A stretch of 64,000 nucleotides of DNA from Plantago ovata (taxonomy: Eukaryota; Streptophyta; Magnoliopsida; Lamiales; Plantaginaceae). Under the pieces are notes generated by a model that was given only the letters and a program-made list of their open reading frames with translations, did no database searches and was not told the DNA's origin. The stretch lies in NCBI GenBank assembly GCA_028274465.1, contig CM051456.1, positions 20,369,033 to 20,433,032 on the forward strand, given 5' to 3'. Shown here piece by piece: positions 33,033-44,455 of this stretch. Both the position numbers and the translations under genes were made by a program. Every line of letters begins with the position of its first letter. Position 1 is the first letter of the stretch.

Positions 33033-33529
33033 TGATATGGGGATAAGAGGATAACCCCCGAAGGACCATCCCCCAGACCATGGAATGTCTCCCTCGAAGT
33101 ACCGTATGCCCTCGAACCAAATATGTCAGAGCATTCCTCGCACTTTGCATAGGCATGACCATAGGATCGAAGGCATTGGGGGCCTCGAAGCACATATATG
33201 GGAGCCGTCTCGAAGGATCCCACCTCCCCTTATGGGCCAGTCAAAAGAAGACATCACGTGGTTGCGGGGGCCACATCGTATCCTGCATTTACTACACATG
33301 ATTACTTACTTGTTCCCCATTTCCCCTTGCCTCTCTTTTTCCATCAACATTAAATTGACGTCGATCTAACTGAGGTAGATCGACTCAAAACCCCCTTACT
33401 CACTAATTCCCCGTTTCAGGGCAGATACCGGAGTTCCCATTCAATAACACTCAACTCCAGAAGCTCCGATGGGTTGAGAGATGATAGAGTAGTCCCTTGA
33501 ACGGATTTTACCCTCATCAAATATATATA
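33033..33529. mobile_element. Solo LTR, 497 bp
   Basis: Starts TGATATGGGG and ends CCCTCATCA (TG...CA) and is flanked by a perfect 5-bp duplication AATAT (33028-33032 and 33530-33534). It is GC-richer than its surroundings (CCTCGAAG repeated). No internal retrotransposon sequence is adjacent, so it is the product of LTR-LTR recombination. The look (CTGAGGTAGATCG, GGGCAGATACCGG) suggests a Ty3/Gypsy element, but I cannot prove the lineage. Confidence 0.8.
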
Positions 33530-33841
33530 CATATACAATATTGTATAATGTCTAGTCAAATTAAAGTACACCTAAGGATCCAGTCAACCAAGTAGGCAAT
33601 TCACCTTAGATCATGTGTTTTAAAACCCGTTCGCTCAACTCAAAATCAAAAGGCTTTACGAGACAAATGAAGAAATATCGGTTTCTGTGATTTTGCTGGA
33701 TTATATAAAAAAGATTGAACTTGTTTATGAGATGTAAAACCAAGTTTAATGAATGCACCTACAATACACATACATGTGGATCTCATATGTGTAGGGTCCA
33801 TTGTCATATGTTTTGGTAGTGCATTACAACTACTCTATGTA

Positions 33842-34108
33842 CTTCCTCCAATTTTTTTTTTAATTAAAGTTTTGATCCATTTCACCAATATTAAGGTTTG
33901 TCATCATTACCTTAGATATTTAGTTTTGTTTAATATTTAATTGCATAAAAATAATAAAATAATGCTTGAAAACAAACTATTACCTAGGAATACTTGCAAT
34001 TTTGACTAAAATAGGAGTTATAATACTAAAACTTCAATTAATTAATGAGAAAAGATTCAAATTGTCTAAAATTTCAATAAAAAAAAAAGGATGGAGGAAC
34101 TGAGGAAG
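33842..34108. mobile_element. Stowaway-like MITE, 267 bp
   Basis: The left end CTTCCTCCAATTTT and the right end GGAGGAACTGAGGAAG are inverted, with TA on both sides (33840-33841 and 34109-34110), as in Tc1/mariner-type Stowaway elements. AT-rich interior, no ORF. It ends just upstream of the snoRNA cluster promoter. Confidence 0.65.
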
Positions 34109-34165
34109 TATAAAATAAAACCTTTGAAAACACCATGTTGCAGCAAAACATTCCTTTAAAATAGA

Positions 34166-34262
34166 GGCCCATGAACAGCCCAACAGCCCAAGTAATATAT
34201 TTTAGCCCAGCCCAAAACGGCGCCAGGCGTTACTAGGGTTTCATCGAGTCACTATAAAAGCA
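34166..34262 (+). promoter_or_regulatory. snoRNA cluster promoter: site II elements, telo box, TATA box
   Basis: Five site II elements (GGCCCA/AGCCCA, reverse of TGGGCY) lie at 34166, 34177, 34185, 34204 and 34209. A telo box TAGGGTTT lies at 34234-34241 and a TATA box TATAAAA at 34253-34259. This combination is known for plant ribosomal protein and polycistronic snoRNA genes. Transcription would start near 34285, about 130 bp before the first snoRNA. Confidence 0.8.
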
Positions 34263-34416
34263 CAGCTGACTTGACTATAACAATCAACCAAATCACCACT
34301 GCCTCTCCTTCTTCAATCTCTCTGTTCGATGTATCAATTTTTCAGTATTTTTAGGTGTTTTTCCGTTTTTTAGTTTCATTCATTTATTAAAAACCTTGCT
34401 TTATAGTCTTTCACTC

Positions 34417-34506
34417 ATCCTCTGATGATGATTTCAATACAAACGACCTTTTATCTCCTGAGATTAAATCTGTGCTGAATATTTTGGAGACCTGAACTGA
34501 AGAGGC
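34417..34506 (+). ncRNA. Box C/D snoRNA 1 of the cluster
   Basis: C box TGATGA at 34423-34428, D box CTGA at 34497-34500, closing stem CCTC...GAGG. The D' guide (CGACCTTTTATCT before CTGA) is complementary to AGATAAAAGGTCG of plant 18S rRNA as I recall it, and would place the methyl on the U of that AGAU. The D guide (TTGGAGACCTG) is complementary to CAGGTCTCCAA, which I recall from 25S rRNA. Two usable guides make a double-guide snoRNA plausible. The 18S site lies in the region served by human U44/U45. Confidence 0.75.
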
Positions 34507-34555
34507 TTCAAATTTCATTATTTGTTTTCTGTTTTGATATTTTTTAATACTGATC

Positions 34556-34642
34556 TGTCTCTGGTGATGATCAAATCATAACTTTCGTTCTTCTGAGAAT
34601 AAATCCATGCGGAAGAATTATGGAGACCTGAACTGAAGAGGC
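34556..34642 (+). ncRNA. U59: Box C/D snoRNA 2, U59/snR54-like
   Basis: C box GTGATGA at 34564-34570, D box CTGA at 34633-34636, short CTCT/AGAG stem. The D' guide AACTTTCGTTCTT (before CTGA at 34593) is exactly complementary to the conserved 18S sequence AAGAACGAAAGTT and would methylate the second A of GAAC, the site I know for human U59 and yeast snR54. The D guide region TGGAGACCTGAACTGA is the same as in snoRNA 1, so the two probably arose by duplication, with different D' guides. Confidence 0.8.
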
Positions 34643-34734
34643 CTTTATTTGATAAATATCTGATCTTATCTCAATCTGTTTTACGTTTTTAGCTGTTTTT
34701 TTTTTATTTAAATTATTATTTGGAAATAGTATGT

Positions 34735-34826
34735 GAATCTCGGTGATGAATATCAAAGATGACGAGTCTGATCGAAATCCATTCTTAAAACATTGATGAC
34801 AATCGAGGCATTTGTCTGAGAGGTTC
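34735..34826 (+). ncRNA. U15: Box C/D snoRNA 3, U15/snR13-like
   Basis: C box GTGATGA at 34743-34749, D' CTGA at 34768-34771, C' TGATGA at 34793-34798, D box CTGA at 34816-34819, and a 7-bp terminal stem GAATCTC/GAGGTTC (one G-U pair). The D guide CGAGGCATTTG pairs with CAAATGCCTCG of 25S rRNA. The fifth base from the D box faces the A known as Am2281 in yeast numbering, the target of yeast snR13 and human U15. Confidence 0.85.
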
Positions 34827-35340
34827 AATATTGTTTCCCATTTCTGATATAACTCATTTTTTTCAAGATATATGATTTATATGGCTTCATTGAATTTTCT
34901 GTACATTTAGATTGGTTTTTTTCTAAATGATTTTTTTCCCACAATTATGTTAGTTGAATAAGCCCTTGATGTGATTGAGACAATGAGACCTGTATGGGAT
35001 GTGATGAGAATGTATCAGTTATACCAGAGGCTACATCAATTTGTAGCTGTGCTGAATAAACTGTATTTGCACGTCAGTCTGATCCCAATATTGCAGATTA
35101 ACAGAAAAACTCGAGAATATTAAAAAAAACTCGAGAATTTGACAATTTGATTCTTGGTGACGGTCAAATTAAAGTTAAAATTCCTAATTATAAATATTAA
35201 AATTTGTTAGGAATCTTCTTTTATCAATATATTTAAAACAGTACCTTATACCATAAGTAAATAAAACATAATGAAAAAGATCATAGCACTACATTAATAA
35301 GATCAAAAATTCATAATACATCAGTAATTAACTCATACTA
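34827..35340 (+). other. Possible continuation of the snoRNA transcript
   Basis: A TGATGAG at 35001-35007 with a CTGA at 35051-35054, and a small hairpin GCTAC...GTAGC near 35029-35046, could belong to another snoRNA, but no terminal stem or rRNA guide is convincing. The remainder is AT-rich. Confidence 0.3.
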
Positions 35341-35475
35341 ATAGCCCCTTGGATGTGGTGAAGCGGACCTTTTCTCAATCTTCGAAATCTGCTTGTATTC
35401 TGGGATGGCCAAGACAAGCCGGCCTGATTTCAAGAACTGCGTACTTGACCCCTTGCAGCTGCTGTATAACTCTCA

Positions 35476-35890
35476 GTACTCTTCATTTTCAATGCTAATT
35501 ACAGTACTCTTCATTTTCAATGCTAATAAGTGCCCGACTCCATTTTAACTGTGCCCTGTTTGACAGTTGCTTTCTCGCTCCAATCCCTGCCCTTGCACGC
35601 TGTTACTCATGTCCTGATCTCACCAAGAAACTATGAACAAACTGAACCGGACTCCAACATTACTTTGTTTCCATTCTGATTTCTGAGCGCTAACCTTCTC
35701 ATATCTCTGGCCAGGCAATAGCACGTTCTGACTGTGTAGTGTCCATGCTTTGGCGCATTCCAGGAGATAATAGTTATTTGAAGAGTCTGATTTGCGTCAA
35801 CTTCCCTATCAATTGCTCTAAAGCATGCAGATTTGGAGCAAGAGGAGTAAAAACATAATCCACAATCATCCTCCCAAGCTCGAATCACAC
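35476..35890 (-). pseudogene. LINE-type remnant (zf-RVT neighbourhood)
   Basis: The minus-strand frame 35888-35631 includes WNAPKHGHYTVRTCYCLARD, the W-x-x-x-x-G-x-YTV-x-x-Y pattern found just before the zinc-binding RT domain of plant LINEs. The rest is decayed. At 35476-35525 a 25-bp segment (AGTACTCTTCATTTTCAATG) is tandemly duplicated. Confidence 0.5.
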
Positions 35891-36894
35891 TAAGAGTAAA
35901 AAATTTCCCATGAATTCAGATAAATGAAGAATCTGCCACACATGCTTTCTTAATATTCCGAAACACATACCACCATCTGCTATATGCCTATATGCTTACA
36001 AAAACCTCTGTTTCACTATTTTTAACTCTTCATAAATCAGCCATCCACGCCTTCTCTTATTAGTTATCAAGCAATAGTTTGCTAGTCACACCACCATAAC
36101 CCCCTTAACTACCTTCCACTTTTCATGTAGTTCTAAAGGTAACAGTCCAGTTCTCTTTACTGTAGGAGTTTAATGATTCATTACATTGCGTAGAAATCTG
36201 CAGATGTATTTGTAGCTATGTCATGTGATTTCAACATATTTATGTCCCGGACATGATATACAAATTGACCTTAAAATAATGAAATTAGTAGGTGCATACA
36301 TGATTTAGAACATACGTCCAAGGAAAGACAACTTGTAACAAGGACCAACACCAACCATTAAAATGATTGGCCTTACATTTCAAGCATTTGTGTGATAAAA
36401 TATTACAATTATCAGTTGGACCCTGGAATTAGCATCCTGTTTCTTCAAGGTAAACGCGCAATATATCATAGATAGAACAAATTCAGTGACACTTATTCCC
36501 CATCTGTTATAGTATAAAAAATATATTACAGACCATGACATGAAGTACAGCCATGGCCAAATTCCAGCTCCATGCTAGAACATCATACTTTTTCTGTGTG
36601 GACAATCATGAAAAGGTATCATATCATAGATGATAGAATACGTTTCAAAATTAAATTATTAATAGTACAACAAACAAATCGTACATATTGATCAATCAAA
36701 TACGAGTAATAATGTTACATATTCAACATATACAGTTTTTTCTTTTTTGGGCTTTTCTGGATAATAAGATAACTAACCAGCATTCGGTAAAATAACAATC
36801 TATTCTCAAAAATCAAAATGGAACAAATACCATATACATTTCATTCAAAGACAATATTACCCCTCCACCCGCCGGAAGGGGAGAATACACCAAA
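35891..36894. other. Spacer and 3' side of the second CIPK gene
   Basis: AT-rich; the part near 36700-36890 presumably holds the 3' UTR of the minus-strand kinase. Nothing else is supported. Confidence 0.4.
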
Positions 36895-38208
36895 TTATAA
36901 ACCGACAACCGGAACCTCCTCTCGCCGAAGTATCGTAGGCCTAATTTTGTCCTTCCACAAATCACTAAACGTCTTAACATCGCCGGTCTTCCTTTTCACC
37001 TCCACAACAACCATACTCTCCGTCAGCTTATAAACCTCCAACCCCACAACAAAATCCCCATTCTGCCCTTCCAACTCCAATCCACAATCCTTCACTTTCC
37101 TCATTTTCAACCCACCATTCACCTCCTCCTTCACCACTTCCTCCACCTTCGCAATCACCTTCTCCGGCGCTTGATCCACCGTCATCCTCTCCACGTCAAA
37201 CCTCGTCTCAAACAACCCGCTCAGATCCAAACCAGCCGAGAACGAAATTATATCAAACGCATTGAGATCCACCAGCTTCTTCTCTTCCTCCTTCAGAACA
37301 GTCCGGTTACTACTACAGCCCTCAATCTCCTTGTAACCCTTGCGAAACCAAGGATCACGCCTGATCTCATCAATGGTGATCCTCGTGATCGGATTGGTAT
37401 CCAAAAGGCGAGTCAAAAACCGCTTCAGTTCCGGCGACATAAATTTAGGGCACCGAAACTCGCCTTTGTAGATCTTCTTATACATATTCATCAGATTAGG
37501 ATCGTTAAACGGCAAATAACCAGCTGAAAGCACGAACAAAACGACACCGCATGACCACACGTCAATTTTCGCGCCATCGTATCCTCTCTTCGCGAGAATC
37601 TCCGGTGCGACGTAAGCCGGCGTGCCGCAAAGCGTGTGTAAAAGTCCGTCAGGCCGGACTTGCTCGGTCAACGCGCTGAGACCGAAATCGGATACTTTGA
37701 GATCGCCATTGTCATCGACTAGTAGATTCTCCGGCTTGAGATCTCTATGATAAACGCCACGGTTGTGGCAGTAATAGACAGCTGAAATCAGCTGCTGGAA
37801 GAATTTCCTACTCAGATCCTCGCTGAAGCGACCTTTTGTGACCTTAGCGAATAATTCGCCGCCCTTGACGAATTCGAGGACGAAGTATATTTTAGTTTTG
37901 GTCGCCAAAACCTCGAACAGCTTCACGATGTGGCGGTGGCTCAACCGGCTCATGATGGAAATCTCGCGCTTGATGTTGTCCATCAAGCTCGCACGGTTCT
38001 GTAGACGGCTCTTGTTGATGATTTTAATTGCGACGCTTTGTCCCGTAGCGACATTCCTGGCGTGGTAAACCTTGGCGAAAGCGCCGCAACCGAGGAGTTT
38101 CCCGACCTGGTACTTGTTGAAGAGGGCATCTTCAGGGGAGATATCGGCGGCGGCGGTGGGGGGCGAGGGCGGGCCGCTAGGGCCCGGGGCCTCTTTTATT
38201 TCTACCAT
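36895..38208 (-). CDS. CIPK: CBL-interacting protein kinase, CIPK11/CIPK14-like, 437 aa
   Basis: An intronless SnRK3 kinase with all hallmarks: [12 protein letters not shown] glycine loop, VAIKIINKS lysine, [29 protein letters not shown] activation segment, [17 protein letters not shown]. The complete NAF/FISL region [19 protein letters not shown] starts near N316 and is where CBL calcium sensors bind and relieve autoinhibition. The C-terminal regulatory part is divergent from most CIPKs (ends EEVPVVGL), as in the CIPK11/CIPK14 branch I recall. Residues 5-30 are Pro/Ala-rich. The ATG at 38208 is the first in frame and length is normal (about 420-450). In plants these kinases couple calcium signals to ion transport or proton pump control. 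The coding strand is GC-rich compared with its surroundings. Confidence 0.92.
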   Translation of the reverse strand: MVEIKEAPGPSGPPSPPTAAADISPEDALFNKYQVGKLLGCGAFAKVYHARNVATGQSVAIKIINKSRLQNRASLMDNIKREISIMSRLSHRHIVKLFEVLATKTKIYFVLEFVKGGELFAKVTKGRFSEDLSRKFFQQLISAVYYCHNRGVYHRDLKPENLLVDDNGDLKVSDFGLSALTEQVRPDGLLHTLCGTPAYVAPEILAKRGYDGAKIDVWSCGVVLFVLSAGYLPFNDPNLMNMYKKIYKGEFRCPKFMSPELKRFLTRLLDTNPITRITIDEIRRDPWFRKGYKEIEGCSSNRTVLKEEEKKLVDLNAFDIISFSAGLDLSGLFETRFDVERMTVDQAPEKVIAKVEEVVKEEVNGGLKMRKVKDCGLELEGQNGDFVVGLEVYKLTESMVVVEVKRKTGDVKTFSDLWKDKIRPTILRREEVPVVGL

Positions 38209-38786
38209 GTGTTAGGAAGAAAAAGCCGGGAAAAATGGAGTGTTGGATAGGGATTTATCAGGTGAAGAATTTGTATGGATATGAGTTGATTTAGGAGTCT
38301 GCTGTGAAAAGGTTACTGTGCACTTCAGAAGAGGCAGCTAAGAATAGGAATGTTCGTTTTTCCCTTTTGAAAGTTTTGAATGGTGCGAATGGATGAGTAA
38401 ATATGGCGGAAGGTTCGAGAGATTTTATTGAGTTTAGTTCGGGTTTGACGCGGCGTGTTTAAGCCGGAGAGTTTTAAATTACGAATTGTTTTAAATTACG
38501 AATTAATTTTGAGGTGGACTGGAACAGTAACTAGACACGTGTCATGCGTGGTGAGTGTCGTAACTTGTGAGACTCGTTATCTGATTGGGATGGGAATCAT
38601 GGGATTGGATTGGCAGGTGAATCCTGCTCCAATTCGGTATTCAAATTTTAAAGTGTGAAATATGAAAAATTAAAATTAAAATTTCTAGCGGATAAAATTA
38701 ATTTTAAACCCCATGCATTTGAGAAATTTTAAACGTAAACTCTTCCTATAATTAATTTTAGATCATGTCATTAAAAATAAATCAAC
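38209..38786. other. Upstream region of the CIPK gene
   Basis: Promoter and leader of the minus-strand kinase should lie here; I do not see a convincing TATA box. No other gene. Confidence 0.4.
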
Positions 38787-38788
38787 TA

Positions 38789-39531
38789 CCCCCTTCATTT
38801 TAAATTATATGTGGTTCTACAAAATTTACACTTTTGGAAATAAGTGTCCTTTTGAGAATATATAAAGACACTTTACTATGGACTTCTCCAAATTTCAAAA
38901 GTGGAGCTCAACGTTTATCCCCAATGATCTCCTATTTTTTTTTTATTCTATTATTTTTTATTTCATCTTCTTTTTTTTCCATTAATTTTTTTAAATCAAT
39001 TATTCATTTCATTTTAAAACATTATACGATACTTCAATTCAAAATGCAATAAATATTAAAAAATTATAAAATAACAATAGTACAATAGACTATCAAATTA
39101 AAAAAATATACTCGTGAAAAATTAAAAGTTAAACAATAAATATAAAAAACACAATAAAATAAAAAAACCAAAAAGACAGCTGGAAGTACTAGTAGTAGTG
39201 TAAATATCATCAACTCCCAGGTAGTACTAGTAGTATAAATATAATTAAAGACAAAGAAAGGAAAAAAAATACAAAAAGGAAAAAAATAAATAATATGGAT
39301 GAGCTTGGGCTCATTAGTTGAGCCCAAGCTCAACTACGTGGCGAGATGAGACTCTGATGGAGTCGCATCTCGGGATCAACTCCTGATATGAGACTCCATT
39401 AGAGTCGGCCTAATTAGATTTATCTCTCTATTACATCTATATTTAATAATATCAAACAACTTGTTATAGAATTTAGGATTCTTAAAATTCGTGAAAATTC
39501 CAAAACGACAGATAAATAAAAGTGGAGGGAG
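38789..39531. mobile_element. Stowaway-like element with a probable nested element
   Basis: The left end CCCCCTTCATTTTAAATTAT and the right end AAATAAAAGTGGAGGGAG are inverted in the Stowaway manner, with TA on both sides (38787-38788 and 39532-39533). Inside, from about 38860 to 39407, a second inverted pair (ACTATGGACTTCTCC against GAGACTCCATTAGAG) suggests a nested TTA-type element, with hairpin words GAGCTTGGGCTCA and GAGCCCAAGCTC beside its right end. The nested borders are approximate. Confidence 0.5.
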
Positions 39532-39533
39532 TA

Positions 39534-41430
39534 TATAATTGAGTATAGTATGCCTTTAAATATATATGAAATATAGAATCATACCGAGTGTTTGGTACCC
39601 AATTTAGTGTGTGTTTGCAAATGTTTATGGATGTTTCGAATCTTGAGAAAAAAAAGCAGATTTAAGTTGTATCAAAATTTGTAGTGCTTGAATTAGGAGT
39701 GGATTTTGCTGATAAATTGAAGAAAATATGATCACTTACTTTGATTTAATTACAAATATGCCACTACTTGTTTGTAGCAACCCAAAACACTGTTTTGGTT
39801 GCTTCCCAACTTTTGACATTTACCTGTTTTTTTAGGAAAAGTTACATCATAAGTTAGCAAATAAAACACCAAATTTTAGACTTCTCTACTACAAAAGTAC
39901 ATTATTATTTTTTTAGCATTTGCAAACAAATACAGACCATCTCCAATAGATAAGATGAAAAATATGATCAAACCTTTGATGAATAAATTATTGCCTCCAA
40001 TGATGTTCAATGGGGGTAACACCATCAAATTCGTATGCTCCCACCATACCCGTTGATAGCTTCTAAAAATTATTTTTTGCTTTTCCCTTTAGTTGCTTTT
40101 CGGTTTTTCTTTTATGTCAATTTTAAATGCCTTGTATTTTCATTTCCTTGTTTTTATAATTTCCTTCTTTTTTGGTAATATATATTTATTTATTTTTCAT
40201 ATATTTCACAATTAATAAATTATATTTTGAAACACTAGTTCATATCACAATGTTTAAGTAGGATTGACATGGTACCGGATCCCATGCGCGTTCGCGTTGC
40301 CCGTTGCACACAACATGGACTAAAAGATGAATTCACCATACAACACGAGTGAATTAAAATCTTAATTTGACATGTACTCCACAACAATTAACATTAATAA
40401 ACAGCATGTAAAAATCCACAAATCCACATCAACTGAGTCTAGGAATCATCACCCCTGTGGGAATCATAAATTGATTAGTATCACCACATTCGAAACGCAA
40501 CACATGACCGAATTCTCTCAATATGCCAAGTGTTGCTTTCATGAGATTATCCTACAGCAACCGAAAGATAAGTTTAACTTGAGTTTCCAATTTTGGTGAA
40601 CATGTGACAAATTCAGTTTGTATTTCATTTTTATTTTTTAAGATTGGGCCAAAAGTTCGGCCTGTGGATTATTGCTTACTTCAGTTCATGTTAAATTTGG
40701 TCCAATGTATTCTTGTTCATTCAAACTCGTTATTTTGAATATCGAAAGAGTTGGAAAAAGAAAAGAAACAAGAGTTTCAGAACCTTTCAGGTTAGTCGGT
40801 CTCTTTGAATCTCGTATGAAATTATGCCCCTAATTAGGAATAAACAAAAAAACTGACCTTGTCATTACTTTCTTTAGTTTAACATCAAGATTCATGTGGT
40901 TTGGCCCCATGGCTAATCATCGATTTTACATGAGTTGGTTCAATTATTGATTCATAACTCAAAATTTGACACGTACACGAAATTGAAGAAATTGTCGGTA
41001 TCATCTTTTTATTTTCTCCCCAATAAAAGTCGAGTTGATGACGATCCCACGAATGGAGGAGAAATTCGACCAATTTTAATTAATTGCCGTCAGACGTGAG
41101 GGGTTGTAATTTGTGAAGCACAACCCTTGTGACAATGCTAGTAATATTATTATAGCAGAGTAGAAAACAATTCTAATATTATTTTCGACCAATTTGACTA
41201 TCTTTATTCTTTATTATTAACATTTTTGGCGGTGGTCGTGGGCGGCCTATCGACGGAATGCGATGGTTATTTGGTCGGCGAGGTTAATCAGCTAGTAGTT
41301 CATTTTCAACCACATAACTTTTCTCTACATTTTTATGTATTTAATATCTAACTTATAGCTTATGACCACTTACCTAATTAACTATGACGTTAGAAATTTG
41401 AAAAACCAACATGTAATACTATTTGCGACT
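39534..41430. other. Intergenic region
   Basis: AT-rich. A sequence GACCATCTCCAATAG at 39947 resembles the left end of the TTA-type element at 24380, but no right end was found. Short ORFs here lack any recognisable motif. Confidence 0.4.
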
Positions 41431-41947
41431 CTAAGCTTAAGCAACTTCCACCACGACATTTCGTGAATTCCGGAACTTTGATGCTCTATAGACTCTCTTG
41501 TCCTTCACTATTTTGCCAACAGTGAATGTTCATTTTTTATAACTCGATCAAGAATGAGTAGATTTTTTAAGGTTTCTTTAGACTCTCTTTAGATTAGTTT
41601 GTTTAATACATTTTCCCCTCATCCTGGAGGACTACAAACAAAAGTAACCAAGTTACTCAACCAAGTTCATTGAATCTTTTTGAATAAGTATAAAGTGATA
41701 GAAATGTGAAGTCTAAGATTAGGATTAGATTAATTGGTGCACTGCATTTGATAGTTGATACAGAGTTACTATCAAAACCCCTCGTGAAGTCTTAAAAGCA
41801 TCTCAACAGGAACAGTATATTTAAAGCAAGGTAGATGATGGCTAGATGCGCCGTGGACACATCAAACTTTTGTATTCATCAATCAAATGTATCTAAGATG
41901 CATTGTACTCAACCCCGCCCATATATATTTCGATTGCGAATGCAACA

Positions 41948-42862
41948 CTAAAAATTAGGACGGTACAACTTGCCCCTACATGTGCACCACCATCTCTCCG
42001 GGTAGTACTCTCTAGGCCCTGTAGGGAAGTACGTTTCAGGTGCGGGTGGGTTGAAATTTGTCGTGACAGACATCACGGGTGGCACCCGCACGAGAAGCGG
42101 CCTACAAGGTGTACATTTGCCGCATTTTGAATTGCAATTTGGTGGAGCTGACGCCGATGCTAGTAGCCTTCTCACTCCACTTACGCTCGCCAACTTGGCT
42201 TTCACCACATCCTTAGTCTTCTCTCCGTTTGAGTTCTACATCATGAGCATTAGTTAGTTCAGTAAAGTCATAGCAAGTTATGTAGTGTGTTAAGTAATTT
42301 TTGGCAAAACAACGCCGCCACCAAGTAGCACTAAATTATGATACTCTAAGTTAAGGACCACAAATCAACAATGAACACATCTTCTGATGTTAGATTTAGA
42401 TAACACGTGAGAGGGCATACTTATGATCCACTTGTCAAAATGAAATCTAATGATCAACAGCTAGTACTACTATTGCTATATTAATTTCCAAGCCATAAGG
42501 TATCAATTCAATAGCGATATATATGGCACCTGTTAAGCAAAAAGACTAAGAAGAAAAAGAGCAAATCAAATGCATTTTGCTACGAACTTACCTGCAACAA
42601 GTGGTTTTCATGGTCACCTGTGGTGCTTATCAACATTGATCCTCTCTCTATTTCCATCCGTCCAAAGAAAACCACAATAGTGAACATCAAAACAAATAGT
42701 ACTGTTAAGTAAAATGTAACACTTTTCTTGATTATACTCACCAGAATTGCTGAACAAGCAGAACAAAATCAAGGCAGCTGAAACCAACACTAGTAGTAGC
42801 AATCCCAAGTTGTTGAAGCCCATCCTTTTTTCATTCTTATCCCGGCGACAAAAACTCTCCAT
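41948..42862 (-). CDS. EPFL: EPFL secreted peptide, array copy 1, expanded loop, 154 aa
   Basis: Epidermal patterning factor-like precursor; such peptides are secreted and bind ERECTA/TMM receptors. Exon 1, 42862-42742, gives a signal anchor (MGFNNLGLLLLVLVSAALIL). Exon 3, 42235-41948, gives the mature region APPNCNSKCGKCTPC ... YYPERWWCTCRGKLY: six cysteines in EPFL spacing and the YYPE-x-W motif. The stretch between cysteines 4 and 5 is 39 residues, against 23 in copy 3. Exon 2 is a problem: the AG acceptor present in the other copies (GGACAG) is lost here (GGACGG). A downstream AG at 42648 would give exon 2 at 42647-42592 and restores frame (G + AGAGAGGATCA), so the gene could still work with a shorter exon 2, or it may be failing. 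Arrayed with copies at 46360 and 51193. Confidence 0.75.
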
Positions 42863-42869
42863 CGGACAC

Positions 42870-44455
42870 ACAAACAACCAATTAACCTTAGCCTAGGCCT
42901 GGTACAATGTACGTTGTGGTATCTTAATAAAATAAGAATGATATTTTATTTTGACCATTTTACTAGTAATTTATAATGGTAGCAATATTTTCATATTAAT
43001 TGTGTAATATTACTATCATCATGTGCATTATTTTTCTTCATCATGGTACATTTAAAATAGTCAAAGTAACCACCATTTCTTTTATGGGATGAAATTATGG
43101 TGATTCAAATTCTTAATCCTTCTCTCACCGTTACTTTTCATATAAAATGACTTTGATAACATTTTCGAAGTTTATAAATTGGACATAGCCACTTTAAAAT
43201 ATATAAATTGGATATGTCACATTTTGAAGTATCTAAATTAATTGATTTTACCTTGATTCATGAACATGCGTGGTTTAAAATTCCACTAAAACATACTAAC
43301 AAAAAAGTATCGACGCATTAATTTAGCGTCACCAAAGTATTACTTTAACATCACTAGTAAATACCCAGACGGCCCAGACATACATATTAGAGTTTGTCCA
43401 TGTGAAATTAGTTAAGTGACTAAATGCAACTTTAAATAATGCATTGTTGACAACGTAACATGTAATCTAAAAATGGGTATATGTATTTGTCACGATGTAT
43501 ATAAAAAGACCATAACTCAAATTCTACGTCTACCCTTTTAAATTCAAAATTTAGGGAAATTTAAAAGATGATTTATGTTTAGTTTCGTCGACATTTTCAA
43601 TTCAAAGTTGAGCAGGTCAAAGATTATGTTATGTTGTTGTTGCCATGTGATTATACTTAGTAGTTGAATTTAGATAGCATCCATCGTATTTATTGTGTTG
43701 TTGAGAGGGAGTGAGATAAAAGTATATGTACTATATAAGTAGATATACAAACTAATTGGCTTGAGATCTTTTGAGTGAGTTCATTCAGAAAACAAGTTCG
43801 TGTAGGCTATAGGCCAAAGTGTACAATATTATGTGAATGGCGTAGTTGTGAGTAATGCATCAACCCGAGGTTCGGTCTTGATCAAATACTGGTAAGTTGT
43901 TACGGATGAAGTTAGAGCGGGATCATCCCAAAACCTGCAAGATGTGTAGATGATTGGTCCCTTGACAAAGTTATCCCGACCTAGAGGTCCGACTAGGATA
44001 TGAAGAACTTAGTGGTATCTCACTCAGTTGAGAACCCATAAAGAATATGCAAGTAACATGTACTCTAAAATGTTATGAGGCCTTTTGGATGATTCTAAAA
44101 TCAAATATGTGCCGAATCGAGTTCAAGGTGGATAATATAAGTGAGATGTGTGTGACATAGTTATGGAGCTTTTTAAGTGATTTAAATATCACCTATGCAA
44201 CGGTGTGGAGCAAAACGGACAATATCATAATACAATGATATGCGTACATGACCGATTTTATATGTATTCAAAAAATCATCAAGTTTTGATAAATTTTTTT
44301 ATATTTATAACGTTTTCTAGTAATCTATATACACAATATTGCAACTGCATTGTGGCATCACCACGGGTTAGTACTAGTAAATAAGTGAAAAACCAATGAA
44401 ATAAATGATCATTTTTCCTGTCATTTTTATTCATAGAGAATTCACGCAATAGTCC
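42870..44455. other. Spacer between EPFL copies 1 and 2, upstream half
   Basis: The first few hundred bases are upstream of copy 1. AT-rich; I see no gene or defined repeat. Confidence 0.4.

Noticed and set aside
37171-37527. 118-codon frame opposite the CIPK at 36895-38208
   Set aside because: Antisense shadow of a GC-rich conserved kinase gene; its residues match no family.
38789-39531. Functional genes among the short minus-strand frames here
   Set aside because: They are hydrophobic translations of AT-rich MITE interior.
41903-42130. Plus-strand frame at the EPFL copy 1 exon
   Set aside because: Antisense of the conserved cysteine-rich exon; similar shadows occur at copies 2 and 3.
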